64,000 nucleotides of DNA, taken from contig NC_088303.1 in the NCBI RefSeq assembly GCF_032854445.1, forward strand, positions 9,307,501 through 9,371,500. The letters run 5' to 3'. Below, in pieces: positions 23,818 to 34,248 of the stretch. The translations under genes and the position numbers were made by a program. The notes below the pieces were generated by a model. The model had not been told where the DNA came from and did no database searches. It worked only from the letters and a program-made list of their open reading frames with translations. The DNA comes from Liolophura sinensis (lineage: Eukaryota > Mollusca > Polyplacophora > Chitonida > Chitonidae). Every line of letters starts with the position of its first letter. Position 1 is the first letter of the stretch.

Positions 23818-24549
23818 ATGGAGTCTGTAGACTATCTATGTCAGCGCGTCAAAGATGTCATCAACGAGGATCCCGCGGCGGTTTTAGATCAGATATCCGG
23901 ATTAGTGGACACGCCTCTCATGGCGCTGGAGAAAGCCGTCAAGCCATTGGTTGGAATTGTGCCGGAAGTGGAAAAGTATGCCGACATGTCCGTCCAGTTT
24001 TCGCGATGGGTGACTAATGTTCCCCAGGGATGCGGACGTGACGGAATCGCAGCGATCAACCTGCTGACCCGGGAGTGGGCTGATCACAAGGAAAGTCTAC
24101 ACCACCTGCTAAACGAGCGCCTGAGAGACTCCAACCGACAAAAACTGAAACCTTTCCTGCCGGTGTTGAAGTTACTGCTGAACGGCCTGCATCACTTGCC
24201 CGTCTACGAGGGGGTCTTGTGGCGTGGGGTTAATGCCAATATTACGGACAGGTACCCCACGGGCGAGGTGTTTGCCTGGCAAGGCTTCAGTAGCTGCGTG
24301 GGTGACAAGGAAACAGAGGAAGGACCGGTTGTGTTGGGCGATTCCGGAGAAAGGACATTTTTCTGTATTCAGACGTCAAAAGGGCACGCCATCGGGCAGT
24401 ATGCCGAATTCCAGACCGAATCGGAGGTGATGCTCACACCGGGTCTGTTCTTTGAGATCGGCAATGTAATCGACGCAGGGGATGGACTCACCATTGTTGA
24501 ACTTCACGATACCAGTCCTTTGAGAAAAACGATGGATTATCCGATATAG
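23818..24549 (+). CDS. arginine mono-ADP-ribosyltransferase-like protein (single exon)
   Basis: This encodes 243 residues from the first ATG; the frame is open upstream but lacks an earlier ATG. The C-terminal half matches the ART family fold (arginine-specific, R-S-E class), which transfers ADP-ribose from NAD+ to protein arginines. NAD-binding landmarks are present in order: WRG with R136, FSS at 157-159 (the S-T-S-like motif), and ESEVMLTPG at 201-209. The last contains the E-x-E pair (E201, E203), which in this family denotes arginine specificity and catalysis, followed by the usual hydrophobic-PG strand. The first 120 residues are a helical region similar in length to that of animal ARTs. 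There is no signal peptide and no C-terminal hydrophobic GPI signal, so a cytosolic or nuclear protein is inferred, unlike vertebrate ecto-ARTs. The gene has no intron in the coding region and its frame is intact. A retrocopy is possible but I see no poly-A scar. Family assignment is strong; the physiological target is unknown. Confidence 0.85.
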   Translation: MESVDYLCQRVKDVINEDPAAVLDQISGLVDTPLMALEKAVKPLVGIVPEVEKYADMSVQFSRWVTNVPQGCGRDGIAAINLLTREWADHKESLHHLLNERLRDSNRQKLKPFLPVLKLLLNGLHHLPVYEGVLWRGVNANITDRYPTGEVFAWQGFSSCVGDKETEEGPVVLGDSGERTFFCIQTSKGHAIGQYAEFQTESEVMLTPGLFFEIGNVIDAGDGLTIVELHDTSPLRKTMDYPI

Positions 24550-24686
24550 CGCATTGCAATTGTAGGCAAGCTTGAAACACTCTAGCCGGACGACCACAAC
24601 TTTCTGTTTTCTTTCTCAGAAATTGGAAAGTCTTCATAAGTTCTGTATAGAGAGATATTAGCCCAAAGTGGATGTTTATTGTAATT

Positions 24687-24692
24687 ATTAAA
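24687..24692 (+). terminator. candidate polyadenylation signal (ATTAAA)
   Basis: ATTAAA lies about 138 bp after the stop codon of the ADP-ribosyltransferase-like gene. It is the nearest canonical or near-canonical signal. Confidence 0.45.
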
Positions 24693-24879
24693 AGCCATAC
24701 ATCGTGTGACATTTGTCACGCGCTTCAATGTATGCTACCACGATGGCTTTTAGCAAAAGGTATACTGAGTGTTTCATGTTCAGTGCAGTTTCTGCTGGAT
24801 ATGTAAAATGAAGAACAAACAATCGAACTGAGTCATAATATGTAGAGAAGTATAGGAAAAAAGAATGAACAAGTATTCT

Positions 24880-25150
24880 GCTGGAGACTGAAGTGCCTCC
24901 GAGACCTGGTCCCTTTGCATTGTTTTCAATGTGGGTGTTTATTAAATGTGATGATAACACAGCATTTTGAGTAATTCTAGACTTGGGACGTCCAATGAAT
25001 TGCAATTATTATAAGTGCATTTTTTTACACGAACAGTCAGTGTAAACCCCTGACTAAGTGGCAAGTGGCCGGATTTCATCGATTACATGTGATCATATGC
25101 CAATTATGACACTGCCGTCGATGCTCTGGTTTCAATCTTTATGCTGCAGT
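24880..25150 (+). repeat. dispersed repeat R1, copy 1
   Basis: cctttgcattg, acagcattttgagtaattct, agac...gacgtc and the following TAATTG-like stretch are shared, in order and spacing, with 48330-48730 and 53190-53590. It is a non-coding interspersed family of unknown class. No terminal repeats or tRNA-like motifs were found. Confidence 0.65.
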
Positions 25151-26570
25151 CTGTATTTTATTCTATATTAACTCAGCAAAACGGTGAGTGCTAATTACAT
25201 GTTGTTTATTTGACTCTTACCTACGTAACGCAAACCATGTATCTGTAATATATTGTATATTTGTGTCGGGTAATGAAAAAAAAATGTCACAAAAAATCCT
25301 TCGCAGCATTTCGTATTGTAAATAATCGTAATGAAATACACAAATTTACATGTTCCGTTGCTTGCTGAGTGCGTGCAAATTCATAATTGTCTCCCTTCTT
25401 CCTATGATATCTACCCCTGATACTGGTCAAGGAGTTTACATGTAGATAGAGACATAGATGATAAAAACACATTAACTGAGAAAAATTATCCTATTGGGCT
25501 TATGTATATGTGTTTGAAACTGGTTATGTGAGAATGTTCTACTCAGGGTTTGTGTTCTTATGTAACAAAATCTTGTTGAGACTCCTTGAACAATATCATC
25601 TCACTTATTTAACGGTCTTGTCACTAAGGTGAGGTCAAGGAGGAAAACAAGTCGGTAGAATTTATTGACAGGAAGACATGTTCAGAGCGGAAATACTATC
25701 TTACATGCCAGTCAGGAACCCCGGGAATAGAGGGATAGCATTTTTAACGCCAATCTAGCATTTAGAGCTCTCTGCTCTGCACCAGCGTATTCATATGTTT
25801 GAATTTCCATCTGTTTCTAAAAAAGTATGTCATTACTTATAAGATCTTACGTGTAACATTGACCCATGTATATTGCAGGTTTTCCTATGAGGTTCACAGT
25901 GATAAGATCCCAAGATACTCACAAGAAGTCAAAACAGGGGGGACACCCTCTGTCCAGTCAGTCAGTGAAACCCATCGACAACAAATAAGCCAACTGTCAC
26001 GAAATCCACATGTTAGCAAATGTTGTCTCTTTTTGTTGTTTCCCGAGAAATTGTATAGCTTTTGAAAAAAAAAACAGCTTTCTTGAGAAGTACTTGACAT
26101 GCTGTTTATTTGAGTTGGATATTTAGCAAACAACAAAATGATAATTCCGTTATAGCAATTTAGCAATTGCGTTAAAGGGGTTTTAAACTATGCATTTTTA
26201 TGCACTGGTTATGTATTTATTACACAAATTATTTAATGGCTGTAGTTGTTGCACCTGTGTGTCGCTAAACATTATATTAATGTTTACGGAAATAATAAAA
26301 TTTAGTTGTATGTATTTTCATTCGTTATGTCTATTGGTGTTCCCGCGGACTACTGCTCTTGTGTGTGTGTCATAATGCGGAATACTGTTAAATAAAGAAG
26401 GTCATGTCAGCGGGTAACTTATGGACTTATGTGTAAGTGGTTCAAACTGTTTATTTGAGAATGTTCTACTCTGGATTTGTGTAGAACGTTAGCTGACCTG
26501 TCTTAAGCTGGTAATGAACTGCTGCCTCGTGTGTCCTATCGATAACAATAGCTTCTTAAAGTCACTGAAT
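25151..26570. other. no gene seen; short duplicated motif
   Basis: A roughly 60-bp segment at 25495-25555 (gagaatgttctactcagggt with flanks) recurs at 26420-26482 (gagaatgttctactctggat). No supported coding sequence. Confidence 0.5.
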
Positions 26571-26574
26571 TTAT

Positions 26575-26765
26575 TTTATTTATTTATTTGATTGGTGTTT
26601 TACGCCGTACCTGAAGAATATTTGCCCGGGGTAAACTCACGACCATCCGCAGGTTGCTGCCAGATCTGCCCACGTACGGCCCGAGAGGAAGCGAGCATAA
26701 GCTGGACATGAGCTCACAGCGACCACATTCGTAAGAGGCTCATGGGTCATTGCGCTATTCTTTAA
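26575..26765 (-). mobile_element. molluscan tRNA-SINE, internally deleted
   Basis: Read on the minus strand: a tRNA-like head (gcgcaatgacccatgagcct, with gagctcatgtccagctta in the B-box position), ccgtacgtgggcagatctgg, gcaacctgcggatggtcgtg, then a jump to aatattcttcaggtacggcg, taaaacaccaatcaaataaa and an ATAA tail. About 60 bp of the middle (the 'cataatgctggcc' block) is missing. Confidence 0.85.
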
Positions 26766-26870
26766 ATATGTGTACCTCTAACTGCAACTAAGGAATGGTG
26801 GTGATTCCAAATTTCCCCTACTTTTCTTGTTTTATTGAAGGTCTGCTGTATTATGCTGTAACAAAAATGT

Positions 26871-28008
26871 ACAAGAGCACCGAGTACGACACTATATCAT
26901 ATACAACAGGAGCAGTGAGCACGTAAATATATCATACAGTACAGGAGTATTGAGTACGTAACTATATCATATACTAAAGGATCACTGAGTACGTAACTAT
27001 ATTATATACTACAGGAGCACTGAGTACGTAAATATATTATATACTACAGGAGCGCTGAGTACGTAACTATATCATATACTAAAGAAGCACCGAGTACGTA
27101 ACTATATCATATACATGTACTACTGGAGCAGTGAGTACGTAAATATATTATATACTACAGGAGCAATGAGTACATAACTATATCATATACTACAGGAGCA
27201 CTGAGTACGTAAATATATCATATACTACAGGAGCCCTGAGTACGTAACTATATCATATACTAAAGGAGCATTGAGTGTGTAACTATATCATATACTACGG
27301 GAGCACTGAGTACGTAAATATATAATATACTAAAGAAGCACTGAGTACGTAACTATATCATATACTACAGGAACACTGAGTACGTAACTATGCCATATTC
27401 TAGATGAGTACTGAGTACCTAACTATACCATATACTACAGAAGCATTAAGTACGTAACTATACCATGCACTACAGGAGGACTGAGCACGTAATTATACCA
27501 TATACTACGGGAGCACTGAGTACGTAATTGTACCATATTCTACAGGAGCACTGAGTACATAACTATACTATATTCTACATGCAGGAGCACTGAATACGTA
27601 ACTATACCATACACCACAGGAGCACTGAATACTGATACGTAACTATACAATACTCAGGAGCACTAATTACGTAACTTAAATACTCTACAGGAGCACTGAG
27701 TACGTAACTATAACGCACACCACAGGATCACTGAGTACGTAACTATACAATACTCTACAGGATCACTGTGTAGGCCTACTTAACTATACCACACAGTACA
27801 GGATCACTGAGTAACTATACGTACACTAGTACATTAGCATTGAGTACATAACTATACCATCTTCTACAAAAGCACTGAGTACGTAATTACATCACACACT
27901 ACAGGATCACTGAGCACGTAACTATACAATACTCTACATAAGTACTGAGTACGTAACTATACCACACACTACAGGATCACTGAGCACGTAACTGGATCAT
28001 ACTCTACA
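26871..28008 (+). repeat. 35-bp tandem array, about 32 copies
   Basis: The consensus unit is actatatcatatactacagg then agcactgagtacgta, 35 bp. Early copies have tcatatac and later copies ccatacac or ccacacac variants, showing progressive divergence along the array. It is AT-rich with no coding potential. Confidence 0.95.
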
Positions 28009-28191
28009 GCAAAAGTGATGCCAGTCACAACCGTTCATAAGCGATTTCCCCAGTGGATTACGTGCTACCATCGCTCTCGTTCTGTATCAGCACACAGCTC
28101 GCCAAGACGACGAATCCATTAACTGGGGGACCTGCTTAGCGCCTGGTTATATTCAATACGGCCGTAGCCTGTCAGCCACAGATTCGATAAC

Positions 28192-28385
28192 GTCGCTCTG
28201 GTCCCTGAAAAAAGAGAACAAGCCTCAATGATAGTTTGATTGACAGAAGATTTATTTCGGAAATTTTGCGAGCGTCTTCGCGGTCGTCTCGGGACATAAA
28301 AAAAATATTTGTCTTTTAAAAGTTAGGATACTGCGACGACTCCTGGGAGATTTAACTCTCATGGACGAAAGTGCCGCGATACTCG
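28192..28385 (+). repeat. duplicated 195-bp block, copy 1
   Basis: It starts gtcgctctggtccctgaaaa and includes gcgagcgtcttcgcggtcgt and gatttaactctcatggacga. A second copy with about 90 percent identity lies 1200 bp downstream at 29392-29586. Each copy follows array sequence of the same 35-bp family, though a unique segment (28011-28191) separates this one from array 1. Confidence 0.9.
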
Positions 28386-28386
28386 T

Positions 28387-28517
28387 AAATATATTATATA
28401 CTACAGGAGCGCTGAGTACGTAACTATATCATATACTAAAGAAGCACCGAGTACGTAACTATATCGTATACATGTACTACAGGAGCAGTGAGTACGTAAA
28501 TATATTATATACTATAG
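28387..28517 (+). repeat. 35-bp array, second segment (left part)
   Basis: Nearly identical to 27030-27160 of the first array, including the unusual atacatgtactac variant, so it was copied from there. It ends in the left target-site duplication ttatatactatag (28505-28517) of the inserted SINE. Confidence 0.9.
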
Positions 28518-28881
28518 TGAGTGAGTGAGTGCTTGGGGTTTAACGTCGTACTCAACAATTATTCAGTCATATGACGACGAAGGAATCATTAGGGTGCATG
28601 TACGTGTAATGTGCCTCCTTGATGCAGGACGGATTTCCACCGCTCTTTTATTTAGTGCTGCTTCACTGAGACGACTTACCGAAGACAAGTAAGCCGCCCC
28701 GCCCGAGCCATTATACTGATACGGGTCAACCAGTCGTTGCACTATCCCCTTCATGCTGAACGCCAAGCGAGGAAGTTACAACTTCCTCTTTTAAAGTCTT
28801 AGGTGTGACTCGATCAAGGATTGATCCTGGATCTACCGGTCCCGAAGCGGACGCTCTACCAACTGTGCTATCCGGGCCGGT
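28518..28881 (-). mobile_element. full-length tRNA-derived SINE inserted in the 35-bp array
   Basis: The 364-bp insert is flanked by perfect 13-bp target-site duplications, ttatatactatag at 28505-28517 and 28882-28894. On the minus strand it begins with a tRNA-like head: ggatagcacagttggtagag (A box) and aggatcaatccttgatcgag (B box). The body contains gaggaagttgtaacttcctc and ccatcaa-like segments, and the distal end is cgttaaaccccaagcactca. Such elements are transcribed by RNA polymerase III and moved by a LINE partner. A second copy is at 30708-31050. The clean duplications indicate a fairly recent insertion. Confidence 0.93.
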
Positions 28882-29391
28882 TTATATACTATAGGAGCAC
28901 TGAGTACGTAACTATATCATATACTAAAGGAAAACTGAGTACGTAACTATATCATATACTACAGGAGCAGTGAGTACGTAAATATATCATATACTACAGG
29001 AGCATTGAGTATGTAACTATATCATATACTAAAGGAGCACTGAGTGTGGAACTATATCATATACTACAGGAGCACTGAGTACGTAAATATATCATATACT
29101 ACAGGAGCGCTGAGTACGTAACTATATCCTATACTAAAGGAGCACTGAGTACGTAACTATATCATATACATGTACTACAGGAGCCCTGAGTACGTAAATA
29201 TATCATATACTACAGGAACACTGAGTACGTAACTATATCATATACTACAGAAACATTGAGTACGTAACTATGCCATATACTACAGGAGCCCTGAGTAGGT
29301 TACTATACCATGCACTACAGGAGGACTGAGCACGTAATTATTCCATATACTACGGGAGCACTGAGTACGTAATTGTACCATATTCTACAGG
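28882..29391 (+). repeat. 35-bp array, second segment (right part)
   Basis: It continues the array interrupted by the SINE. Its last units (accatgcactacaggaggac, then cacgtaatta) match 27460-27545 of the first array in order, so the whole 28387-29391 array is a rearranged duplicate of about 27030-27545. Confidence 0.9.
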
Positions 29392-29586
29392 GTCGTTTTG
29401 GTCCCTGAAAAAAGAGATCAAGCCTCAATGATAGTTTGATTGACAGAAGATTTATTTCGGAAATTCCGCGAGCGTCTTCGCGGTCGTCTCGGGACATAAA
29501 AAAAGATATCTGCCTTTCAAAATTTAGGATACTGCGACGTCTCCTGGGAGATTTAACTCTCATGGACGAAAGTGCCACGATACTCT
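29392..29586 (+). repeat. duplicated 195-bp block, copy 2
   Basis: Second copy of 28192-28385, with scattered substitutions and a one-base length difference in an A-run. The minus-strand frame across it (29315-29578, 87 codons) lacks an early ATG-led, conserved reading in the other copy, which is frameshifted, so I do not call a gene. Confidence 0.9.
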
Positions 29587-30669
29587 TGGTGCATTTGTAT
29601 ATACTCGCTGTCAGAATATAATAATTTTGAATGTTGCACTACACGGTAGCTGGAAGTATCTACATAGACTTTGATTTGCGTTAGGTTATCTCTAAGGGTA
29701 TTAACAAGCCCTGTTTTGATATCGCATTTGTCATGTGAGTCTTCCACTCAGCAGTGCTATTGTGACCTCCGTTTCTCTAAAACTGAATGATAAGGGAGAT
29801 AGCCTATTTCTTGTATGTCTTCATTTTAAGTTTCGCCTGATGATTAACATTTTAAACTCATTTCGAAGTTTTAAAGCGTAATCTAAGTTGTCATCTCCAA
29901 TATATAGATATATGTGTGTTGTCATTTGTACAAAGATTTTATCACTCGTTATTTAGTTATGTATGTAATGTTGAGAACTAGTTAATTGGTTAACAATGGA
30001 ATTATTATTCAAAAATATTAAAAATGAGACTTGGAGTCGGCTGTAACAGAAAATAGTTGTATCCTCTTAAGCACCATGTTATGTACTGTTATCGCTGGAA
30101 TTGCAGTCATGTGTGTGTGGGTGTGTGATTAACATTCTTTCAATAACTGCCAAACTATTTAAAATCAATGCACATGAATACTGAATAAACATTGTCTTCT
30201 GAAATAATCGTGTATCAGTTTCACGTTTTGATGGAAGGGAGACTACTCCTACTAAAAAGAGCCCGGATAAAAGAACTGTCGGTCACAAGCGGTCCTTTAG
30301 ATTGGTCGCGACTGGTGCTTTTATGTACAAAAGGTTCACGATTCCGATCAAATGCTTAATAGTTGCAACAGAGGACAGTACTCAGATAAGGCAAGACATT
30401 TGCTTATGGGTAGCAACCTCTTCTTTGCTATGATATACGACGTTTAGATGCCTATATTAGTATCCTTATCAAGTTGTTAGCCATAAGTAATTGCCTTCCA
30501 CCAATCATTTTTCAGCTTCTTAATGCCACAAAAAATGTCATTTCCCAGCTACTTGACCCGGAAGTATATGTAAGCGTCAGTTCGCTGCTACTCTGAAAAA
30601 TAACACTTGCAAGTGTGAACAACTCAATAATAACTGGATAAACAGAGGTGGTGGGTATGTATTATTCAG
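29587..30669. other. no gene seen
   Basis: AT-rich sequence, with a short TGTG run near 30110-30126. No coding or repeat feature could be supported. Confidence 0.5.
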
Positions 30670-31500
30670 ATACATGTAACAACCCAAGCTCCTACACATT
30701 GATATGAGTGTGTGCTTGGGGTTTAACGTACTTTTTCAGTCATATGACGACGAAGAAGTCCTTAGAGTGCATGTAATGTGCCTTCTCGTTGCAGGACGGA
30801 TTTCCACCGCTCTTTTATTAAGTGCTGCTTCACTAACACGCCTTACCGAAGGCATGTAAGCTGCCCCGCTCGAGCCATTGCACTGATACCGGTCAACCAG
30901 TCGCTGCACAATCCCTTTAATGCTGAACGCCAGGCGAGGAAGCTACAACTTCCTCTTTTAAGGTCTTAGGTTTGTCCCGACCAAGGATTGATCTTGGATT
31001 TATCGTTCCCGAAGCGGACGCTCTGCCAGCTGAGCTATCGTAGCCAGGTCACACATTGATATGATGGACGTTCATATCATTACAAAGAGAATGCACTTAG
31101 AATACTTTTTGTAGTTTCTATTAATGTTAAACTCCGTAAGCTTTGTTTCGACTCCAAGAACTCATTGCCTTGGGTGACACCATAAATATTCAAAAACAAG
31201 TGCATGCTGGACAATGGGCGTGGAGAGTAACTGTTTTGCAATCATCGGTTTTGGAATAACTATGACGTCACACAGGGCAATGGGTTCTTGTCATCAAAAC
31301 CGAGTTTATGGGCTTTAACATTATGAATTAGAAAAAGTTTTCTAACTTCATTTTCCAAGGCAGAACATGAGCGTCAAACGAATCCATGTGTAGAGCTTGT
31401 ATTGTTGCGTGTCACCAACTAAAGGCAATTTTGGTAGCGAGTATGACTGATTTTACAGACAGCTGATTACAGGCGACTCGCTAAAAGAATTATTCTATAG
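30670..31500 (+). mobile_element. terminal-inverted-repeat element (copy 1) hosting a SINE
   Basis: Outside the nested SINE, 30675-31250 matches 57390-57640: gtaacaac(c/a)caagctc, agaatactttt, ctcattgcc...gggtgaca and atgctggacaatgggcgtgg. The right end (31393-31470, with gtgtagagcttgtattgttg and atgactgattttacagacag) is the reverse complement of the left end of the other copy (57330-57412). This defines terminal inverted repeats of about 70-80 bp. In this copy the outer part of the left arm is lost. No transposase is encoded, so the element is non-autonomous. Confidence 0.75.
30708..31050 (-). mobile_element. tRNA-derived SINE, second copy
   Basis: The same family as 28518-28881, flanked by perfect 14-bp duplications acacattgatatga (30694-30707 and 31051-31064). 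The minus strand carries gatagctcagctggcagagc (A-box region) and an aagatcaatccttggtcggg B-box-like segment. The homologous element at 57330-57680 lacks this insertion at the matching point, giving a natural empty site. Confidence 0.92.
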
Positions 31501-32315
31501 GCCAGCTCTGTCCTGCTTATAAAATATTAACCAGTGTCTTCTTAGCGTAAAACTAATGACCACCACGTGTTTAAAATCATGATGACTATCAAGAAAAGCT
31601 TCGTTTCATAGAACATAAAAATTGTTTACTCTCTCAGGATCTGACACAGCTATGTTTGAAGATCGTCAGTGGTTAGGCCGCGTGGCTTTGTGTGATCGAA
31701 CAAAGACGAAAACGTCTTCTTAATCATGAGAGATAATTTGTCAGAAATGTCAGAGAAATAAAAAATGGTATCGGTCAGTTCTGATTCAAACTACTGTTAG
31801 TATTAGCACGTGGATAAAGTGTACTCGATACCTATACACTGTTCAGACCAAGATCAATTAAAACGGAACAAGAAACACATGGCCACACTTGATTTTCCCA
31901 GAAGTGTCAGTTAAAGGCAAGCAAAGTACCGGCTAGGATATTTACCTGCCAAACAGAACGAGAAAATCTATGATTGCCATTGATTTCTAAGATCCTTTTT
32001 ACATTGCCAAATACGGTTCAAACAAAGAATTGCAACTAACATCAGCTTCTTTGCGTAACGAGGTTTTGGTAACGTTGAAGGAAATCGAAGAAACCTATCG
32101 ACATATTCGCATACTATTCCTCTTCAGCAATAATCGGTCCAAACGGAAGCGGTTACCTGAAAATGGGATCCTGAAAAAGGTTGATAAATAACTGATTGCT
32201 TCATTAGTTATTTCCTGATTGAATGGACGGCTCATTGGTTGATAGTTTGAGTGATTACTTTAGATTAATTGTTAACACATCTTGATTTTATGATGATAAA
32301 AAATGATAAAAAATA
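31501..32315. other. no gene seen
   Basis: No coding frame, domain or repeat copy could be supported. Confidence 0.5.
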
Positions 32316-32795
32316 GTGATAGCCACCCAGCTTAGCTATAGCCACCCAGCCTATTGATGCATGAAGCATTCTAGCTTAGCAACCATTGAGCTTTGTCATA
32401 GTCATTAAGTTAGTCATAGCTATCCATAGCTATTGAAGTGATAACAATCAAGCTAAGCCATAATCATCCAGTGATATATGTAGCCATCCAGCTTAGTGAT
32501 ACCCATTCAGCTTAGTTATACCGTCCAGCTTCATGACAGCCAACCAGCTTAGCGATACAATGTAGCCATCCAGCTTAGTGATACTCATCCAGCTCAGTGA
32601 CAACCATCGAGCTTAGTGATACCCATCCAGCTTTAATAATGATAACAATCCAGCTAATTGATATCCATCCAGCTTAGTGATACCCATCAAGCTTAGTGAC
32701 ACCCATCAAGCTTAGTGATATCCATCCAGCTTAGTGACACCCATCAAGCTTAGTGATACCCATCAAGCTTAGTGATACCCATCCAGCTTACAGAT
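32316..32795 (+). repeat. 19-bp minisatellite (cagcttagtgatacccatc)
   Basis: About 25 imperfect copies of the 19-bp unit, degenerate at the left (agccacccagcttagctata) and most regular at 32640-32790. Confidence 0.92.
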
Positions 32796-33976
32796 AGCCT
32801 TCCAGAATTTCTGACACCATCATTAATAATGAAGTCACGATATTGTCGACAAACCTTTATCAATTTATTATCTATTCCAGTCTGATAACATCTACACAAG
32901 AAGGACAACGTAATACGTTTAGTAAAGGTGCTTACTAGTAAATATATGGGCAACAATTTAACATTTTATATTTGATGAACGCTCCTTTTTTATTTGGGAC
33001 ATGAGTAACTTAAATCAAATAACATTACCAATTACCATACCGAATCTAACAACTAAAAATACGATGAAAAGAAGTGGAAATGGTAAAGAACATGCAATCA
33101 TATCTCACATATATCTTTGCGCTTAAGACGTCAATATTGGAGTATGACACACTCATGGAGTGTTTAAACAAGAACTTTCACGGTTCTGCTTTCTTAGCCC
33201 ACAGAATTGATCCGGATATTTTCAGAAAGATGAACAGTGTTTTATTTTTTTGTGACAGGACAGGTGGTGCTGACTGTGTTATAACCACTCGAAGACCCTA
33301 TGTAAATACGTGGCTAACGGTCGAATATCTGGCTTATCCATCAGCTGTTTCTATGCTGTTTTGAAGGAGATCAATTCAGGAGATCCCCGGCTACATGTTT
33401 ACCAACAGGAAAGCTATAAAAAGCAAAAAAGGCAAAAGCAATTAGACTGTCTTCTCACTGTCTGATACACACAAACTGGGGTAAACTTAACACCCTGAGC
33501 CATACAGACGTGTGACTGGAGAAATCTATGCGCCTCATAACATCAGTCGGTGGGCGTGATTAAGATTTTGGGCCAGGTATCTATTACATCGCCCTATACA
33601 AATCGTTACTGCTATCCAGGTGACACAATTCTAACCGCATCAAAGAGGACTCGCCATTAACGTGACAACAATGTCACCTGCCCAAGAAATGCGGGTGTTT
33701 TTAATCATTATATTACATTATGGAAACTTTCAGTCTCTCGTTGGCGAAAATGTCACTGGAGGTAAGTCTTGATTTATTGCTTAAGTCCTGCAAATCCATC
33801 CTATATGGTGTTCTGAAAACATATCTCAGTGCATCTCATTCTGCCAACTTAGATCTAATAACGTCTGAAGCGTGCATGCTTAAATTACGTTTAGGAACTT
33901 CTTGATAATCTATTACCTCGTCCTGATTTGTTCTCGATAAAGGCTTCGTCAGAAATATAATGCTTATTATAAAACC
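32796..33976. other. no supported gene
   Basis: The open frame at 33074-33364 (96 codons) has an in-frame ATG near its start but no recognisable domain. Nothing else is supported. Confidence 0.45.
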
Positions 33977-34248
33977 TGACAAACTTTTGTGCCTGTCATC
34001 CGTCAGACAAACTGTTCTATTTGCGGTGTATCTTACAAGCTATTGCGTCTACAGTGCCTATGATAAACTATTGACTCGTGCATCTAATAAAAAATTGTAT
34101 CTGGAGGGCATGTGACAAACTTTTGTGCCTGTCATCCGTCAGACAAACTGTTCTATTTGCGGTGTATCTTACAAGCTATTGCGTCTACAGTGCCTATGAT
34201 AAACTATTGACTCGTGCATCTAATAAAAAATTGTATCTGGAGGGCATG
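33977..34248 (+). repeat. perfect 136-bp tandem duplication
   Basis: 33977-34112 and 34113-34248 appear identical base for base. The unit begins tgacaaacttttgtgcctgt and ends ctggagggcatg. It is itself built from diverged 28-bp repeats, so it is a recent higher-order duplication at the left end of the array. Confidence 0.93.

Noticed and set aside
28820..28880. Genuine tRNA gene
   Set aside because: A and B boxes are present but the acceptor stem does not close and the segment is the head of a SINE with target-site duplications.
29315..29578. 87-codon minus-strand frame in the duplicated block
   Set aside because: The same frame is broken in the other copy (28192-28385), so it is not under coding constraint.
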